A stretch of DNA of 64,000 nt, taken from positions 16,299,876 through 16,363,875 of the forward strand of contig NC_092567.1 in NCBI RefSeq assembly GCF_037975245.1, written 5' to 3'. Made by a program: the position numbers and the translations under genes. The notes beneath the pieces were generated by a model. It did no database searches, was not told the DNA's origin, and saw only the letters and a program-made list of their open reading frames with translations. The stretch comes from Apostichopus japonicus. Its lineage: Eukaryota > Echinodermata > Holothuroidea > Aspidochirotida > Stichopodidae. Positions 12,118 to 27,100 of this stretch are shown piece by piece; position 1 is the first letter of the stretch; the number at the start of each line of letters is the position of its first letter.

Positions 12118-15100
12118 TTACGCATCTCCCTGTCCGAGGGACTTGATCTCGGCAGCCAAGACATTTGTGATGTGAACGGCCTTCTTGGCTTCCTCTCCTC
12201 CGATGTTCTTCAGCGCGATTTCAGCTGCCTCTCTCACCGTTGAGATGAAATCATTCCTCCTGCGAATGACAAAATAAGGACCGCTTGCGAATGACAAAGA
12301 TTCAAAACCACTTCAAAAATAATGCAGAAAATTATCTTAAAATGTCTTTTTAAAGTTTTTTAAAATACATTTAAAACTACATAATTTTTCTCTAAGATTT
12401 CTTAAAGGTAAACCAATCAAAGGTAACCAAAGGTAAACCAATCAATTGGCCCCAAATTTTTAGAAATTTTAAACTTTTAAACTTTTCACAACACTTTTTC
12501 CTGGAAGTTCTGACCATCAGAGTGGTTCTCCAACATTAAAAAGTGTTAAATTAGATTCGCAAATGTCGCAAAGTGTGAAGATGTGTGACCATTATTTGAT
12601 TATCTAGCTCATCTGGGGATAATATATATATATGCCCTTAAAAACTGGCTTGACTTAATATATATACATGACTAGGTGACCATTTAACAATCTACAGTAC
12701 TAATTCTTCTGCTTACATCGACAAAGTCATTTAGCCAAACTTACCAGGTTTATTTAATCGAAAGTGGTAGAATCCATTCGACTCCTAACATTTTGATGCC
12801 CCGAGACATGCTCAACGACGTATTATTTTCTCACTAAATGGGAGTCGACTAAAACTTCACCTTTCAATCTTAGGAAACATCATGGCCTAACGATGCCTAG
12901 TGGTGTAGCTAATACTTACCAGATGTTGACCAGTTTATCTACGGCGGCTGTCGCTTTCATATGTCCCAGGGCTAGGCATCCACTTTGTCGGACCAGCCGG
13001 TCTCTATCCGATAACAGGTTCATCAGGACTTTTATCACTCTCTTGTTATTCTGATCGTCGACAGATCTGGCCAACGAGATGGCAGCCACGGCTCTCACGT
13101 TTGCCTCCGTATCGACGCAGAGATCGAGAAGGGCTTCGATGACCGAGGAACTCTTGAATTTACCTGATGGTCGAAAGATTCAAGGAACAAGTTTGAGAGA
13201 TGTCATTAAAGGCACATCCGGATAACCCTTGAAATTCACCTGATGGTGAAAGGACCAACTGAGTTCCTTAATGTCAAGCACAGCCAACAGATTGCTACTG
13301 AATAGAGGGATATGTAAAAGATAGGGGGCCTGACATTCTGCATCAGCTTTCCAAAATCAGCGAAACAGAACTTCGGTCCGTCAAACTATGTCTAGTTTTT
13401 TGGTCTTTGAGGTACACTCACAGATGGGCTATTTAGGTCAAATGAGCAAATGTTGAGGCAAAACTCACTTATGAATCATCCAAGTCCTACATCCATGACT
13501 AATAGTTATTAAAGCTTCACTTATTTGCCCTACCCACACAAACAGTCCCGCAACTCTGTGTGAGAAATATCAAAGCTTAACATATATCCATGTGACACTT
13601 ACTCGAGTCCAACATGCCTAAGTTGTGATGCTCACACGAGTCCTACAACTTGAAGGAAAAGTATCCAAGCTCAACATACGCCTATGTTATATTCATTCAA
13701 GTTATACCTGTATGCAACTATGTCCAAGCTTAACATACCTATGTTATATTCACTCAATTTAGTCACCGCTTTAGAGACAACTATCAAGCTAATAACTGAT
13801 CTGTGTTATGCTCACTTAAGTCCCACAACTGTGAGTTGCAAACTGTATTCAAGTTTAAGATATCTATGTTAAACTCACTCAAGTCCTACAACTCATGTGT
13901 TACAAGTATCCAAGCTTAGCATATCTTTGTTATAGTCACTCAATTCCTACACCTCATGAGTAACAAGTATCCAAGCTTAGCATATCTTTGTTATTCTCAC
14001 TCAATTCCCCCTTTCCTAAGTTTTACTTACTCAGGTTTTCAATGGCATCCAGTCTGACGGTAGATTCCATGTTAAAAACTTTATGCATCGTGTAAGTCTC
14101 CAATGCTTGTTCCTGCACTCTAACTTTAAAATCAACCTTCTCTCCATCTATGGTTACAAACTCTGTTGATTAAAGAAACAAAATATAGAGATTGACATGT
14201 ATTTCTGTGTAAAGCTTCTTCAATCTCTGTAGTGTAAAGACTATTCTCTACAATGATCTAGTATGCTATGACCTCACTATGTGTAAGACAGATTGTAATG
14301 ACCTCAGTCAGTCATCTCTGCAGTGTAAAGACTCAGTACCATATATAGTCTGCTAAGCATGTCTTCTTGGGACATAGTTTACAAATAATAAATGGTTATG
14401 AGTGCAATAGTGCAAATATTTCATGAGTTGAAAGTTGGAATGTTCCATTCAACTCGGCTGTGCCTCGTTGAATGGAACAAATTACATCTTTCAACGCATG
14501 AAATATTTGCACTATTGCACGAATGGAAACCATTCATTATTTGTTTTATACAACACCTTCAAATTTGGATATAATTGGATGTAAAATGCACTCATGCAAT
14601 AGATTGTTTTGAACAGACAGGTTTCTCTGCTCTCTTACCATTGAAAAAAGTGCTATCAAAAAAGTATAACACATGGTTCTATTTCATAGAGTGCAGTAGA
14701 GCGGATTTTGCACGCAATCGACGAGCAATTGACCAATCAAATGGCCAGAATATAATTAGGTGTTGTATAATATGCTATGACCTCACTATGTGTAAGACAG
14801 ATTGTTATGACCTCAGTACGCCTGTCAGGCTGTCACTTTCAGAGTGTGTATACTTTCAGTGCATAATGATTTTAATTAATGTCTAATTAATTGCATGGTG
14901 AATCAGACCTCAGTTACTATACAGCAGAATGCAATGCACACAATGCAAATTGGAATCAAAGTCGCACAAAAATGCTCACAAGCACGCATACAGGCGGAAT
15001 AATCTTGCAGAGTGTCACTGGCTAATTAACTAGGAGCTCAGGATTCTACTTGCAGCTAGGCCAAACTCAAAAATTGCTTTAGAAAATACGCGCAAAAGTG

Positions 15101-18100
15101 TCTTGAAACAATGAATTTGTCCTTCTTGAAACTTCTAAAATCATGTTTTCTCTTCTTCAACAATAATGAACGGCGTTATATACAGCTAGGGATAAAAATC
15201 ACTGTGCAGTTATAGTCTGCGGTGTCTGTTTCAAGTTTCACAGAACTAGATGACTGATCTGATAGTCCCCTTACTGTTGATTTTGGGCATTGCTGGAGGC
15301 CCCCATTACTTCAACATGCCTATCTATCTTACCTATTCATGAGAATTTTACATGACCTCTGTGACCTCTTAGAGCACCAGTGTTATCTCAGCATTACCAT
15401 GACAGCAATCAGAGCTGTTATAATTAGAATTTTAGGTTTACAGTCTTGCTCCAGGCCAAGAGCCTCTCACATGACTTTACAACTTAACCCTGGTAATTGG
15501 TAACTTGTCACACCTACACACTAAAGTGTGCACAATTCAATCAATCTCTCCTGGGGCACCACAGTGCACTACAACCACGTGTCCTCCGGGGAATTCCCAT
15601 AGGGTGCAGTCACAAACCGGCGCAAACAACTATATTTACAAGTTACCTCGCAAGTCCCCATTTATACACCTGGGTGAAGAGAGGCAATGGAGATAAAGCG
15701 CCTTGCCCAAGGACACAATGCAATGATCTGGCAAGGGCTCGATGTTTGAAACTATATCTCACCTAAGAAGGTCTTCCTATCCACTACTTGAGTTCCCTCC
15801 TCATCAACCTCCTGTGCTAGTATTGAGAGAATCCACTCTTGAGGCAGGTCCAGGTCCTTGAACTCTTCGTTGACAAACTTCTGGAAGCTCTCTCTGAATC
15901 TGTTTGATTTAGAAGAGAAAATAAATTTCAGCTGCCCACAAAGGACTCCAAACAAACTTAGAGGCTGAGCTTCCATTTACTTCAACATCAGAATGTTAAA
16001 TGTATTAAACAGTCATGCCATCACTGGGATGTCAGCTCAGCGGTTAAAGCCGGTGCCTTTCAACCATAAGGTCCCCGGTTGAGTCACTCTCAGATTAATG
16101 TATATTATCCAGTTACAGAGTTGTTGACAATTAACAATTCATAATCATGGACGTAAAATATGAATGTAAGAGACTGACTTCAGTCAGCTTGCAGCTTTAA
16201 TAAGCTAATGAGGCTTCTTTGCGAGTTCCTGCTTGCAGGAGGATCTCATATATACATACATCACATTCAAAACGTCTGCTGCTATTGATACAAGCAACAA
16301 AATATAAACATAGAAAACATGATGCACTGCTCCCAATGTTCTCATCCTATCTCATTATTCCGACAATGGCTACGAAAGCCAAAATCAGACGAAATGAAAG
16401 TGCCGATAAGATGGACGGAAAACATAAATATATATATTACAAGATTCAACTACCTTGATTTTCATCATGTCAAGCTAAGGTGAATCACACTCACAGTGTA
16501 GATGTGGGTGTGTATGTGTGGATGTAGGTGTTTTCAAACAGAATTTGGAGTCACTTCTTGACCGAACTCTAGCAGACCTGTGGGTACAGGTCATGGTGTT
16601 TTCTAACTGACAAAGTTTTGATTTTTGATTGTGATTGAGATAAAACACCATCATTTACTTTCACATTGAATTTATCTTTAACTGTCTTGTTTTAGGGGGG
16701 GAGGGGGGGGGGAGGATAATACTTACTCATTCCAAGGGACTTCGTTTCTGTCTCCAAACTGTCTCTCCCAGTAATCCTGATTCTCTTCCGTGATGGAGAC
16801 TTGTCTGTGGTGAGCATTGATGCGAGTACGCAGTGTGCTCTGGCGACTGACACCTGGACAAAACAGAGAGTAAATGATAATGAAATGAAATTAAGAGATG
16901 TTCAAGGATGATAGAGTAAAGGGAAACCTCAAGGTATGATATATATCCACTAAGAAGGAAGGATTTAGCATCCCTATAAACAGATGGAGTAGCCCAACCT
17001 ATGCGGGTCCATGTGAGCTTTACTGTCCACTCACAGTGTTGCACCCATTAATATTCAAAGGGTCACAGCTTTCCACAAACACACAGGTTTGGTAGAGGTA
17101 CAAGCTGATTGAAGGTATCATGTTCTTTTCTCCTTGGTGATTGCTGTAATAATAAACCTATGCAGGTCCAAGTGAGCTTGTCTGTCCACTCACAGTGTTG
17201 CACCATTAATACATGTTCAAAGGGTCACAGCTTTCCACAAACACGCTGGTTTTAGTAGAGGTACAACGTTGGTTGAAGGTAATTACGTTCTTTTCTCCTC
17301 TGTGATTGCTGTAATAATAAAGGTTTCCAACATTTACCAGACAATGGCACTGCTGTCAGTATAAACAGTTTTGCTTATACACTTTCACTACGAAAAATGT
17401 GACATGAAGGATCAAAGCTAAGGACTAAGTGATTTTGACTCTTGGGGGCACAATGATATCACTCACTGAAAACATGACAGCCTCTTGACATGACTCGAGA
17501 ATGATTATTATATCCCGCAGCGACAACACAATATTTAGTCGTGTCAGTGGGAGGCATCAGTAACTACCATATCTATCACAGCAAAAAAACAGTCCATGGT
17601 TAGGTTTGCTTTCATTTTCATAAACGTGTCCTTCAAGCAGAGAATTCACTCCAGTGACTTCCATTTGTCTGTTGTCTACAACCACTGTCTACATTGCGAT
17701 GTTCAATTCTTTGATAATTGATCAGCTTGAGGTGTTGTTGTACCTCCATTCATTCAAAATGTCACTTCCATACCTCCAAGCTTTGACTACTAATGTTTTG
17801 TTTTCCTTTAAAATTTATGTCTAATTTTACACTCCACAATTGGATGCATCCATAATGTGAATGTACCATAGGTACAGTATTGGTTATTTTATAAACTTCA
17901 CATCTCCTTTAGACAAACTAGTAACCCTATGTAGATGACAATTGGGTTGTCATGGCTATGTCATACATAGAGTACAACCTTAACACATGGCATGGCTTAA
18001 ATTTTGCCTGTGACATGGCCTGTTCAAGCATGTTGCATTTTGCAAAGTTGCTTATATCGTTTATCTACATATGAAGTGCGCACTCTAGTTGGATCGACAG

Positions 18101-21100
18101 GTCCAACAAGGATATCCGACAAAAAAAATTTTTTCCCCAAGAAATGATAAGGTGAGGGGGGGGGAAGCTTGCAATGGAGCGGACACCAGAGTAGGACATT
18201 GTGTAAAGGTGACAACAGATCACGCGAGACAATGAAGACTGAGAGTGCATAAGTCGTGAGAAGACATGTAAGTGAGGAAACAAAGTAAATAACTCTATGT
18301 TCACAGCCCCCGGTATTTACCTTTTTGTACAGTCGGTTGATTCAACTGTGAGAGTTTGTATTTCAAACTGCCAATGAGTTCACTGAAGGCATCATCGAAT
18401 GTTCGATCGTCTGTGAACATGATCCACTGGAGAGGTGCGAGCTGAAGACGCCTTTACGAAAAACAGAGAATGAAATAACACGTTTACAGTCAAGTGTCAA
18501 GCAAGATACGACGCACCACTGGAATTCTACCAGTCACAAACAGAAGTTCTTCAAAGTCTCAATCCAACCCTGCACTGCCATTCAACACACCCTCTAACAA
18601 AATATATACAGGAAGTTGGTTTATAGTAATGTCTGTTCACTATCATTGCACTTACAGTAATGAAAATTGTCCTAAGTTTGCATAGCTTCTTAGCTAATTA
18701 AATATAAGATACCATATGATGGATACAATCCACTTGAGAGGAAGTACATTTATAGTAATGACTGGTCACTATCGCTGCACTTAATGAAAATTGTCCTAAG
18801 TTTGCCTATTCTTAGCTAATTAAATATAAGATACCATATGGTAGATACTATCCCTTTGACATGAAGTTTGTTTATAATATGACTGTTCACTATCACTGCA
18901 CTTAATGAAAATTGTCCGAAGTTTGCATATTCTTAGCTAATTAAATCTAAGATACCATGTGGTGGATACAATCCCTTTGACATGAAGTTTGTTTATAGTA
19001 ATGACTGTTCACTTTCACTGTACTAAATGAAAATTGTCCCAAGGTTGCATAATCTTCGCTAATTTGCTCTTAGGAGTTTTTCTTCACAAAGATCTGTCGT
19101 GCAAGATATTTTGAGATGACAGTTGGGGTCGTGGCTTCTCTGACGATCTAAACTTGGCTCTACTGCATCAAAAGTACTATCATAGATGCTATTTATTTAT
19201 CATCCAAAATTATCCTCACGCAATAAGAGGACAGATTAGTCATGATGCAATCGAGACAAGTCGACTGGGTAAAATGCTCTCTGCAATTTTAGCACAAATC
19301 AATATGTTTCAATTTCTTTCTTTTTCTGGAATATTTAAAGTCAACTCTAGTGTTTCTCTAAAGTATGATGACATAGTTGATACGCTAACTGTACATAAAA
19401 TTGTACCAGAGAATGTGATCATAGTATACAGTACCCGGAGCAAGATTAAAGTCCCACGGTGCATTTAATCTCAACAGTCCTACAACTTTTTCTTTCAGTA
19501 ATATTGGTAGTAAATAATCACCCAACCACATCCATGTACTTTTTGGCCAAAAAGTTTGGCCCATTCGCAGAGATTGAACGAGTGAAAAGTTAAAACCTAA
19601 ATGAAAGGTGTCCCGTTTGTTGTAATCATTTTGGTTGAGAAGTAAGCATGCATCAGATTTAATGGGTCAATCCATGCCAAATCAACAGTGGCCTCCACGT
19701 CGACCCTCTCAGAATCGCCTGAAATTGATATGGTGTCTTGCCATATGTCTCAAAGGATGAAATTGGGCAAAAAAAAAATTTAAAAAATTTTCGTTGCTAG
19801 GATACGGCCCCGCCGAGCAACCAAATCCAGATTGCATTTTAAGAGCCCTTAATTTGTGTCAAGTTTGGAGGCATTTTTTGCATAAATGTAAAGTATTTTA
19901 TGTCTGATATTGCAGATATTGTGGAAGACATGTGGCCAGTCTTCGAATTTAGCTAATTTTGAGGAAAATTTACGGTCTCAATTTTTCGTAACAAGTAATT
20001 AAAATGGCAGAAAATGAGATAGGGGTCTTTTCTGGCCCTACTTTGAGTGTGCTCTATATTCACAAGCAGAGGCATGTTTGAGTTTTAATTTCCATAGGAT
20101 CCTTGTCCAGTGGTAATTGTACGGGAAAAGTGCCAAAAAAAAGTCAAGCGGGTCGTACGTTTTACGAACAGCGCCCTCAAACTTAAGAAATCTCACTTCT
20201 GGCCCTAATTGGGGGTCCATTTTGGGCCTGTGGGTATTTTTTTATTTTTTTTTAAATAGCATTTTTCAGGAGCGTATTGACCCTATTTTTAAAAACTCAA
20301 GTCAAAAAGTTGTGTATTTTGTGTTATCTACTCAAATTTGCGACTCGAATATTGCGAAAATCACTTCGTTCATATGTATGAAAATGCTTGCACAAGCCGA
20401 TTTGAGTAATTCAAATGACAACAACTTCTTAGCATTAGCATACAGGTGCTTAACAATTAGGAGGGTGGTCCACTAGCATAAGGACTACAAATAAACTGCA
20501 TTTTCAGGGTCATATGCCCAACGATGCCTGTGAACAGCGCCCTCAAACATCACATTTTACCAATATTTTGGGCTATTTTGGGCATTTCAAGGTCAAATTT
20601 GGTCACAATTGAAAGTTTTATTTTCGGTTTTTAATACAAAATTAGTAAGATATGTATAGTTATGATGCACAGAATGAGCTAAAACATCTTTTATATTAGT
20701 TATTAATGCTCTGATGAGCAGCTTAAAGTGGCGTATATGAGAGTTACATCAGCTCTACAGAAACATGCTTGCGAGGGCAAACAGTGGTAACATTGTATAT
20801 TCATTCAAAGAGATGTTAAACAATATTAAAAATTATTGAAATGTATTTATTAGAAGTGTTCTGTCTAGTACTCTTTGACTCCCTCTCACCCCCACCCCCC
20901 CCCCCCCCGAACACCCTCCCCATAGTGCACTATGCAGATTTGTATACATACAGTATGTGACTGACTTTTACTGCATAGAGACTGCATAAACATGCATATA
21001 CTGAATGTTTTGGTATGGTAATCTTCTGCTTAAAATTGTCTGTATGCATGTAACCCACCCCTCCCACCCACATCCTCTACCCAACCCTATATCAGAATAG

Positions 21101-24100
21101 AAAATGAATGTGAACCAGTGCGTACAGTGTGCACTATATATGTGTGTACATGTTCTGTACAGTGTTATTTTACACCAAGTACTATTTAAATACACACTGT
21201 CCAAAATCATGTACAGTATACACACTGTACATGTATGTACTGGTTAAAAATTCCTTTTAAAATATTAATTTAGTGAATAAGCAAATGCATACACTTCATT
21301 GCAAATATTTAAAAAGACATTGAAATATGCACAGTATGCACTATGCACTATATATGTGTGTACATGTTCAGTACAGTGTTATTTTTCACAAAGCACTTTT
21401 AAATAAACACTGTCCAAAATCATGTACAGTATACACACTGCACATTTATGTACTGGTTAAACATTCCTTATAAATTATTGAAAGTCTTTTAATTTATTGA
21501 ATTAGCAAAAGCATACACTACTGTACATTTCAAATATTTAAAATGACATTGATATATGCACAGTATTGAATGGAATGACCAGTACACAGTGTGCACTGTA
21601 CATTTAAAATGACATTGATATATGCACAGTATTGAATGGAATGACCAGTACACAGTGTGCACTGTACATTTAAAATGACATTGATATATGCACAGTATTG
21701 AATGGAATGACCAGTACACAGTGTGTACTGTACATGATTGTGGACAGTGTGTATTTATTTGCTTGGTGTAAAATAACACTGTACTGAACATGTACACACA
21801 TATATAGTGCACACTGTACGCACTGGTTCACAATATAGGGTTGGGTTGAGGATGTGGGTGGGAGGGGTGGGTTACATGCATACAGACAATTTGAAGCAGA
21901 AGATTACCATACCAAATAATTCAGTATACGTTGAATGCATGTTTATGCAGTCTCTATGCAGTAAAAGTCAGTCACATACTGTGTGTATACAAATCTGCAC
22001 AGTGCACTATGGGGAGGGTGTTGGGGGGGGGTGGGGGTGAGAGGGAGTCAAAGAGTATTAGACAGAACACTTTTAATAAATACATTTCAATAGTTTCTAA
22101 TGTTGTTTAACATCTCCTTGAATGAAGATACATGTTACCACTGTTTGCACTCGCAAGCATGTTTCTGTAGAGCTGATGTTTCTCATACGCTACTTTAAGC
22201 TGCTCATCAGAGCATTAATAACTAATATAAAAGATGTTTTAGCTCATTCTTTGCATCATAACTATACATATCTTACTAGTTTTGTATTAAAAACCGAAAA
22301 AAAACCTTTTAATTGTGACCAAATTTGACCTTGAAATGCCCAAAATAGCCCAAAATATTGGTAAAATGTGATGTTTGAGGGCGCTGTTCACAGGCATCGT
22401 TGGGCATATGACCCTGAAAATGCAGTTTATTTGTAGTCCTTATGCTAGTGGACCACCCTCCTAATTGTTAAGCACCTGTATGCTAATGCTAAGAAGTTGT
22501 TGTCATTTGAATTACTCAAATCGGCTTGTGCAAGCATTTTCATACATATGAACGAAGTGATTTTCGCAATATTCGAGTCGCAAATTTGAGTAGATAACAC
22601 AAAATACACAACTTTTTGACTTGAGTTTTTAAAAATAGGGTCAATACGCTCCTGAAAAATGCTATTTAAAAAAAAATAAAAAAATACCCACAGGCCCAAA
22701 ATGGACCCCCAATTAGGGCCAGAAGTGAGATTTCTTAAGTTTGAGGGCGCTGTTCGTAAAACGTACGACCCGCTTGACTTTGTTTTGGCACTTTTCCCGT
22801 ACAACTACCACTGGACAAGGATCCTATGGAAATTAAAACTCAAACATGCCTCTGCTTGTGAATATAGAGCACATTCAAAGTAGGGCCAGAAAAGACCCCT
22901 ATCTCATTTTCTGCCATTTTAATTACTTGTTACGAAAAATTGAGACCGTAAATTTTCCTCAAAATTAGCTAAATTCGAAGACTGGCCACATGTCTTCCAC
23001 AATATCTGCAATATCAGACATAAAATACTTTACATTTATGCAAAAAATGCCTCCAAACTTGACACAAATTAAGGGCTCTTAAAATGCAATCTGGATTTGG
23101 TTGCTAGGCGGGGCCGTATCCTAGCAACGAAAATTTTTAAAATTTTTTTTTTGCCCAATTTCATCCTTTGAGACATATGGCAAGACACCATATCAATTTC
23201 AGGCGATTCTGAGAGGGTCGACGTGGAATCGACCCAAAAATCTGTTGATTTGGCATGGATTGACCCTAATGTTCTCCTCCGGAACAAAGCAATTTCAAAG
23301 AAAGGGACTCCTTTGTTTTGGACTGAATTTTTCATTCACTCATCTCCTGAGAATGGGCCAAATTTGGACAAGTGCATTGTCATGACTTTTTGATGATTTA
23401 CTATACAATAGAAGCCTATACCAGAAATGGTTGAAGCGTGAAGGATGGGATAAGCTTGCATTGATAATGGAATACTAAGAGGGGCTTTTTTTATAGCAAG
23501 AGCCTCTTAGTGATATTCTACTCACATGCCAAAATCCATCCCGGAACTGAGCTCGTCAAATGGTTTTAGACCGCAGGGAAATATTGGCTTACTGGAGACA
23601 TACGCCAGGGCGAGTTCATCCTTACAGTACCTCGAAGCAAGAGAAGTTGGACTCAAAATGGCCAGGAAGAGCTAATGGGATGAATCGAGAGATATTAAAG
23701 AAAATGAATTTATAACTGTCAATCAATTTTCTGTGATTCCGAAATATTTTTTAAATGCTATTTATTTACCATCATTCCATAAATCTACAGAAAATTAAGA
23801 TTCATTTCAAATAGGAAAGAAACAATTTTAGAAAGTTTTGAAAAATTCAAAATGTCTGTCTGACTGATCACCTAATGGAATTGATTAATATAACAATTAA
23901 AGCCCCCAAATTAACATTTACTTTGAGTGTCTAAATTTGGTTTAAATACATTTTGCATTCTTATTTTGGTGTATAAACTGTAATACTTGGCAAGTTTTGT
24001 AAAAAGTTTTGACCAACAGCAAAACAGCTCTTCTTCAACATTTACATTTTTAACTACCATACTGTAAATTACCTCAGAAAAGGAAAAAAAGATAAATTGG

Positions 24101-27100
24101 TATTGACATGAAATCATCACTTCGGGAGATACTCATGTAATGAAAACAAATCTTTTGGCATACAGTATATTGTAAATGCAGTAGGTCAATGGTCCACCCA
24201 AACAGGAGTTTTTATAGGCCTAAATTAGCTCTTCTTCTATTCTACTCATCTCTCCTATATAATACAAGTTAATATACTTTATTGATGCTGTTTTCCTTCA
24301 GTTTTTTCTTATTTAGTTTGCTACATATTTTTGGACAATCTAATGGGGACTTGTAGCCAAACTGTAAGACCTAATTGTTTTGAGGGATGTCCAGGAAACC
24401 CCCCTCTACCCCCCCCCCCAAAAAAAGCCCCTTGTAGGCATACTATACCTTTGCATCGATAATAGCCTGTCCAATCTTACTGAGGAATTCTGCTCCAGCT
24501 GACAAATCAGACTCGTCCACCCAGACGGTAACCCCAGTATCTTCTAGAGCAGCTGGAAGATTTAGAAAAGATCAGTTTAATACACACACAGTACACTACA
24601 CTGTATGTCTCAATAGGAGAAGATGCATGCTAATCTTAATGTACATTTCATGTTTCATTTCATTTCATTTATTTGTTTCTCCTTGTTACAGGGTATGACA
24701 GGTTTAACAGTTAATGGTCACTAACATGAATGTAATTACAATGTGGAAGGTAACCCCGATATCTTCTAGTGCAGCTGGAAGATGTGCCCAGAGAAAAGAT
24801 CAGTTTAATACACACACACACACACACACAGAGAGTACACTACACTGTACAGTATGTCTTAATAGGAGAAGATGCATGCTAATCTTAATGTACATTTCAT
24901 TTATCAATTCATTTCATTTATTGGTCATCCTTGTTAACAGTAAATAGTTTACTAACATTAATGTAATTACAAGAAGGAAGGAAGTGGGCTAGAAACCCTT
25001 GCCAGGCTTAACGAGTAGTGCCACACCTCCATGCAAAGGAAAATATATCACAAGCCAAAACAAAAACCAAACGCTCCCCCAACCTTACACTCCCTCCAGA
25101 GGGGAAAAAAATTATCGTAATATACAGTACTGTATTGAGGAAAAAAGGAAAAAAGTCAACAGAAATGAGGCACCTATCTAACAGCAGAGAACATTGAAAG
25201 GAGTACTGTAGTCCTAAAAGCAATTACTGTACTTAAATAGAATGAGCTGAGATTCTTTAAAGTGAATGTGCTGGAACAATATTTTTCAGAGTACTAGGCA
25301 AAGAATTACAACAAGTTATAGCAATATACAGTAGCATGATAAGGTAAACTACAGTATATGGGCAATTCCACGGTTACTCACGTTACATTTTTGAAGACTT
25401 TGGCTTACAAATGGTCTGATAGCTCCACCATTCATTAATTTGAATGACTGCTCTCTATGCATTGATTGGGTAACAAATTTACCTGAACATTGGTAAAAAC
25501 ACAATTTGATTATCTTGTTTCTTGTAGGATATAGGTACATGAAAGTGTCGGTTACTCACGTTACATTTGAAAATCACCCTGACGCCAAAAATAAACTTCA
25601 TTCAAAAAGTGTCCTCATACTGGATATATTTGAAGAAAATGAATTCATGTTTTTTGGACCTTAGGTGATGATACAAATACTGAACACAATCAAAATCACA
25701 TCTGGTTTCCTGTCTCGGTGAAAATGAGGCATTCACCGGTTACTCACGTTACGGTTACTCACGTTACAGTTTGTCCACCTATACAATACATAGGGAATCA
25801 AGAGTCTGTGAGGAACTTGCTGCTAGGAAACACCCATATATCAGTGGAATTGACATTTTGAACATCTTCTCCAGTGTAATTCAATAATATTACAATCTAA
25901 AAGAGATATATACCATGTCCTTTTGAGATAATGCATGAATCATATCTTCACAAATCGGCAGCAAATTCTGGACATTGTAGTTAAGTTTTATTTGAGGACT
26001 AGCAGTGTGTCAAACTTTAATGTACCCAGATATAATACTCAGGGAACTAAATGTTTCTGGGGAAGTAACAGGCCAACTGAACAAGAACCATGAATCAATA
26101 AGAAATTGGTAACATATGATATGGTATATATAGGAAGAGGCTTTCTCTTCGAGAGCTGATTCATTCAGTCTTCAAAAGGCGACAGAAAATTTGAAGTGCC
26201 TACGGTTATTGGCCAAGGTTGGTGCATCAAGTTTGGTGATGAGTTTCTCCTGGGATAGAATATCTTGTCCCTTGGGTTTGGCCATTTCCAATTGGGCACA
26301 GCTGGCTGCATCACTGACACTTGTACGTCATTCTGGTCCCCATTTGCTTCTATTACACCGGGGTACAATACCCCTTCTTATTCACGGCATACCAGTCTAT
26401 ACCGAGTTCTTTACCAGCATTGCCACTCCCTGAGCAGGTTGCATTTTTCTGTGGCCTCCCTATCTCCTGAGGGGGGGGTATTCCTTTCAGCAGAGCTGTT
26501 GCCATAATCTGTAATGGTGAAGGAGATGACATCCTTGTTCTGTACCTGGCAAGTGATGTTTACTGGCCATTCCAACGATTTGCTTGGTATTCTCAAATAC
26601 AGATTTAAGACCGAGGTCGCTGTTTCTCGCCTCAATTTCAGCTTGCAGAAATTCTGGAGAAGCATTGTGTAAACTATTTACAGCATACATAAAGTTCTCA
26701 TGATATCTGCACATGCATACGTTATGTGGTAGCTTGTTGCTTAACAGGACATGTTTTGGTTGCAATTCGGCAAATTTGCTCTTGCCGACCTTGATGTTGG
26801 GATAGTCCTCCCGGAATAGGACGAAAGTTTCCATGATGGATGACGTCAAATGTCTCATTTGCTTCTTTATTGTGCCCCCTTATTTTGGCCAGATGTTGAC
26901 CACATCCTTCCTGCCTGGCGCCTGCCGACTGATGTCATCTCACTGTTAAAACTGCTGGATAACTTCAACAGTTTCATCATGGCGTAGCAGCAGTTGTTAG
27001 TTGATGGGTGAATGTAGTCGCCTAGCTCAGACCTGCAGAGATTAAGACAAACAGCTTTCCGGCAATGTGGTGTTTTGGGCAATCTGTCGCGTACTCTTGC

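Noticed and set aside
20117..20476. 119-aa frame present in both arms of the palindrome
   Set aside because: It is duplicated because the arms are duplicated. The sequence shows no domain, and the two copies are preserved as DNA rather than as coding sequence.
21489..21812. Minus-strand 107-aa frame with three near-identical blocks
   Set aside because: It is the 66-bp tandem repeat read in frame (66 is divisible by 3), not a gene.
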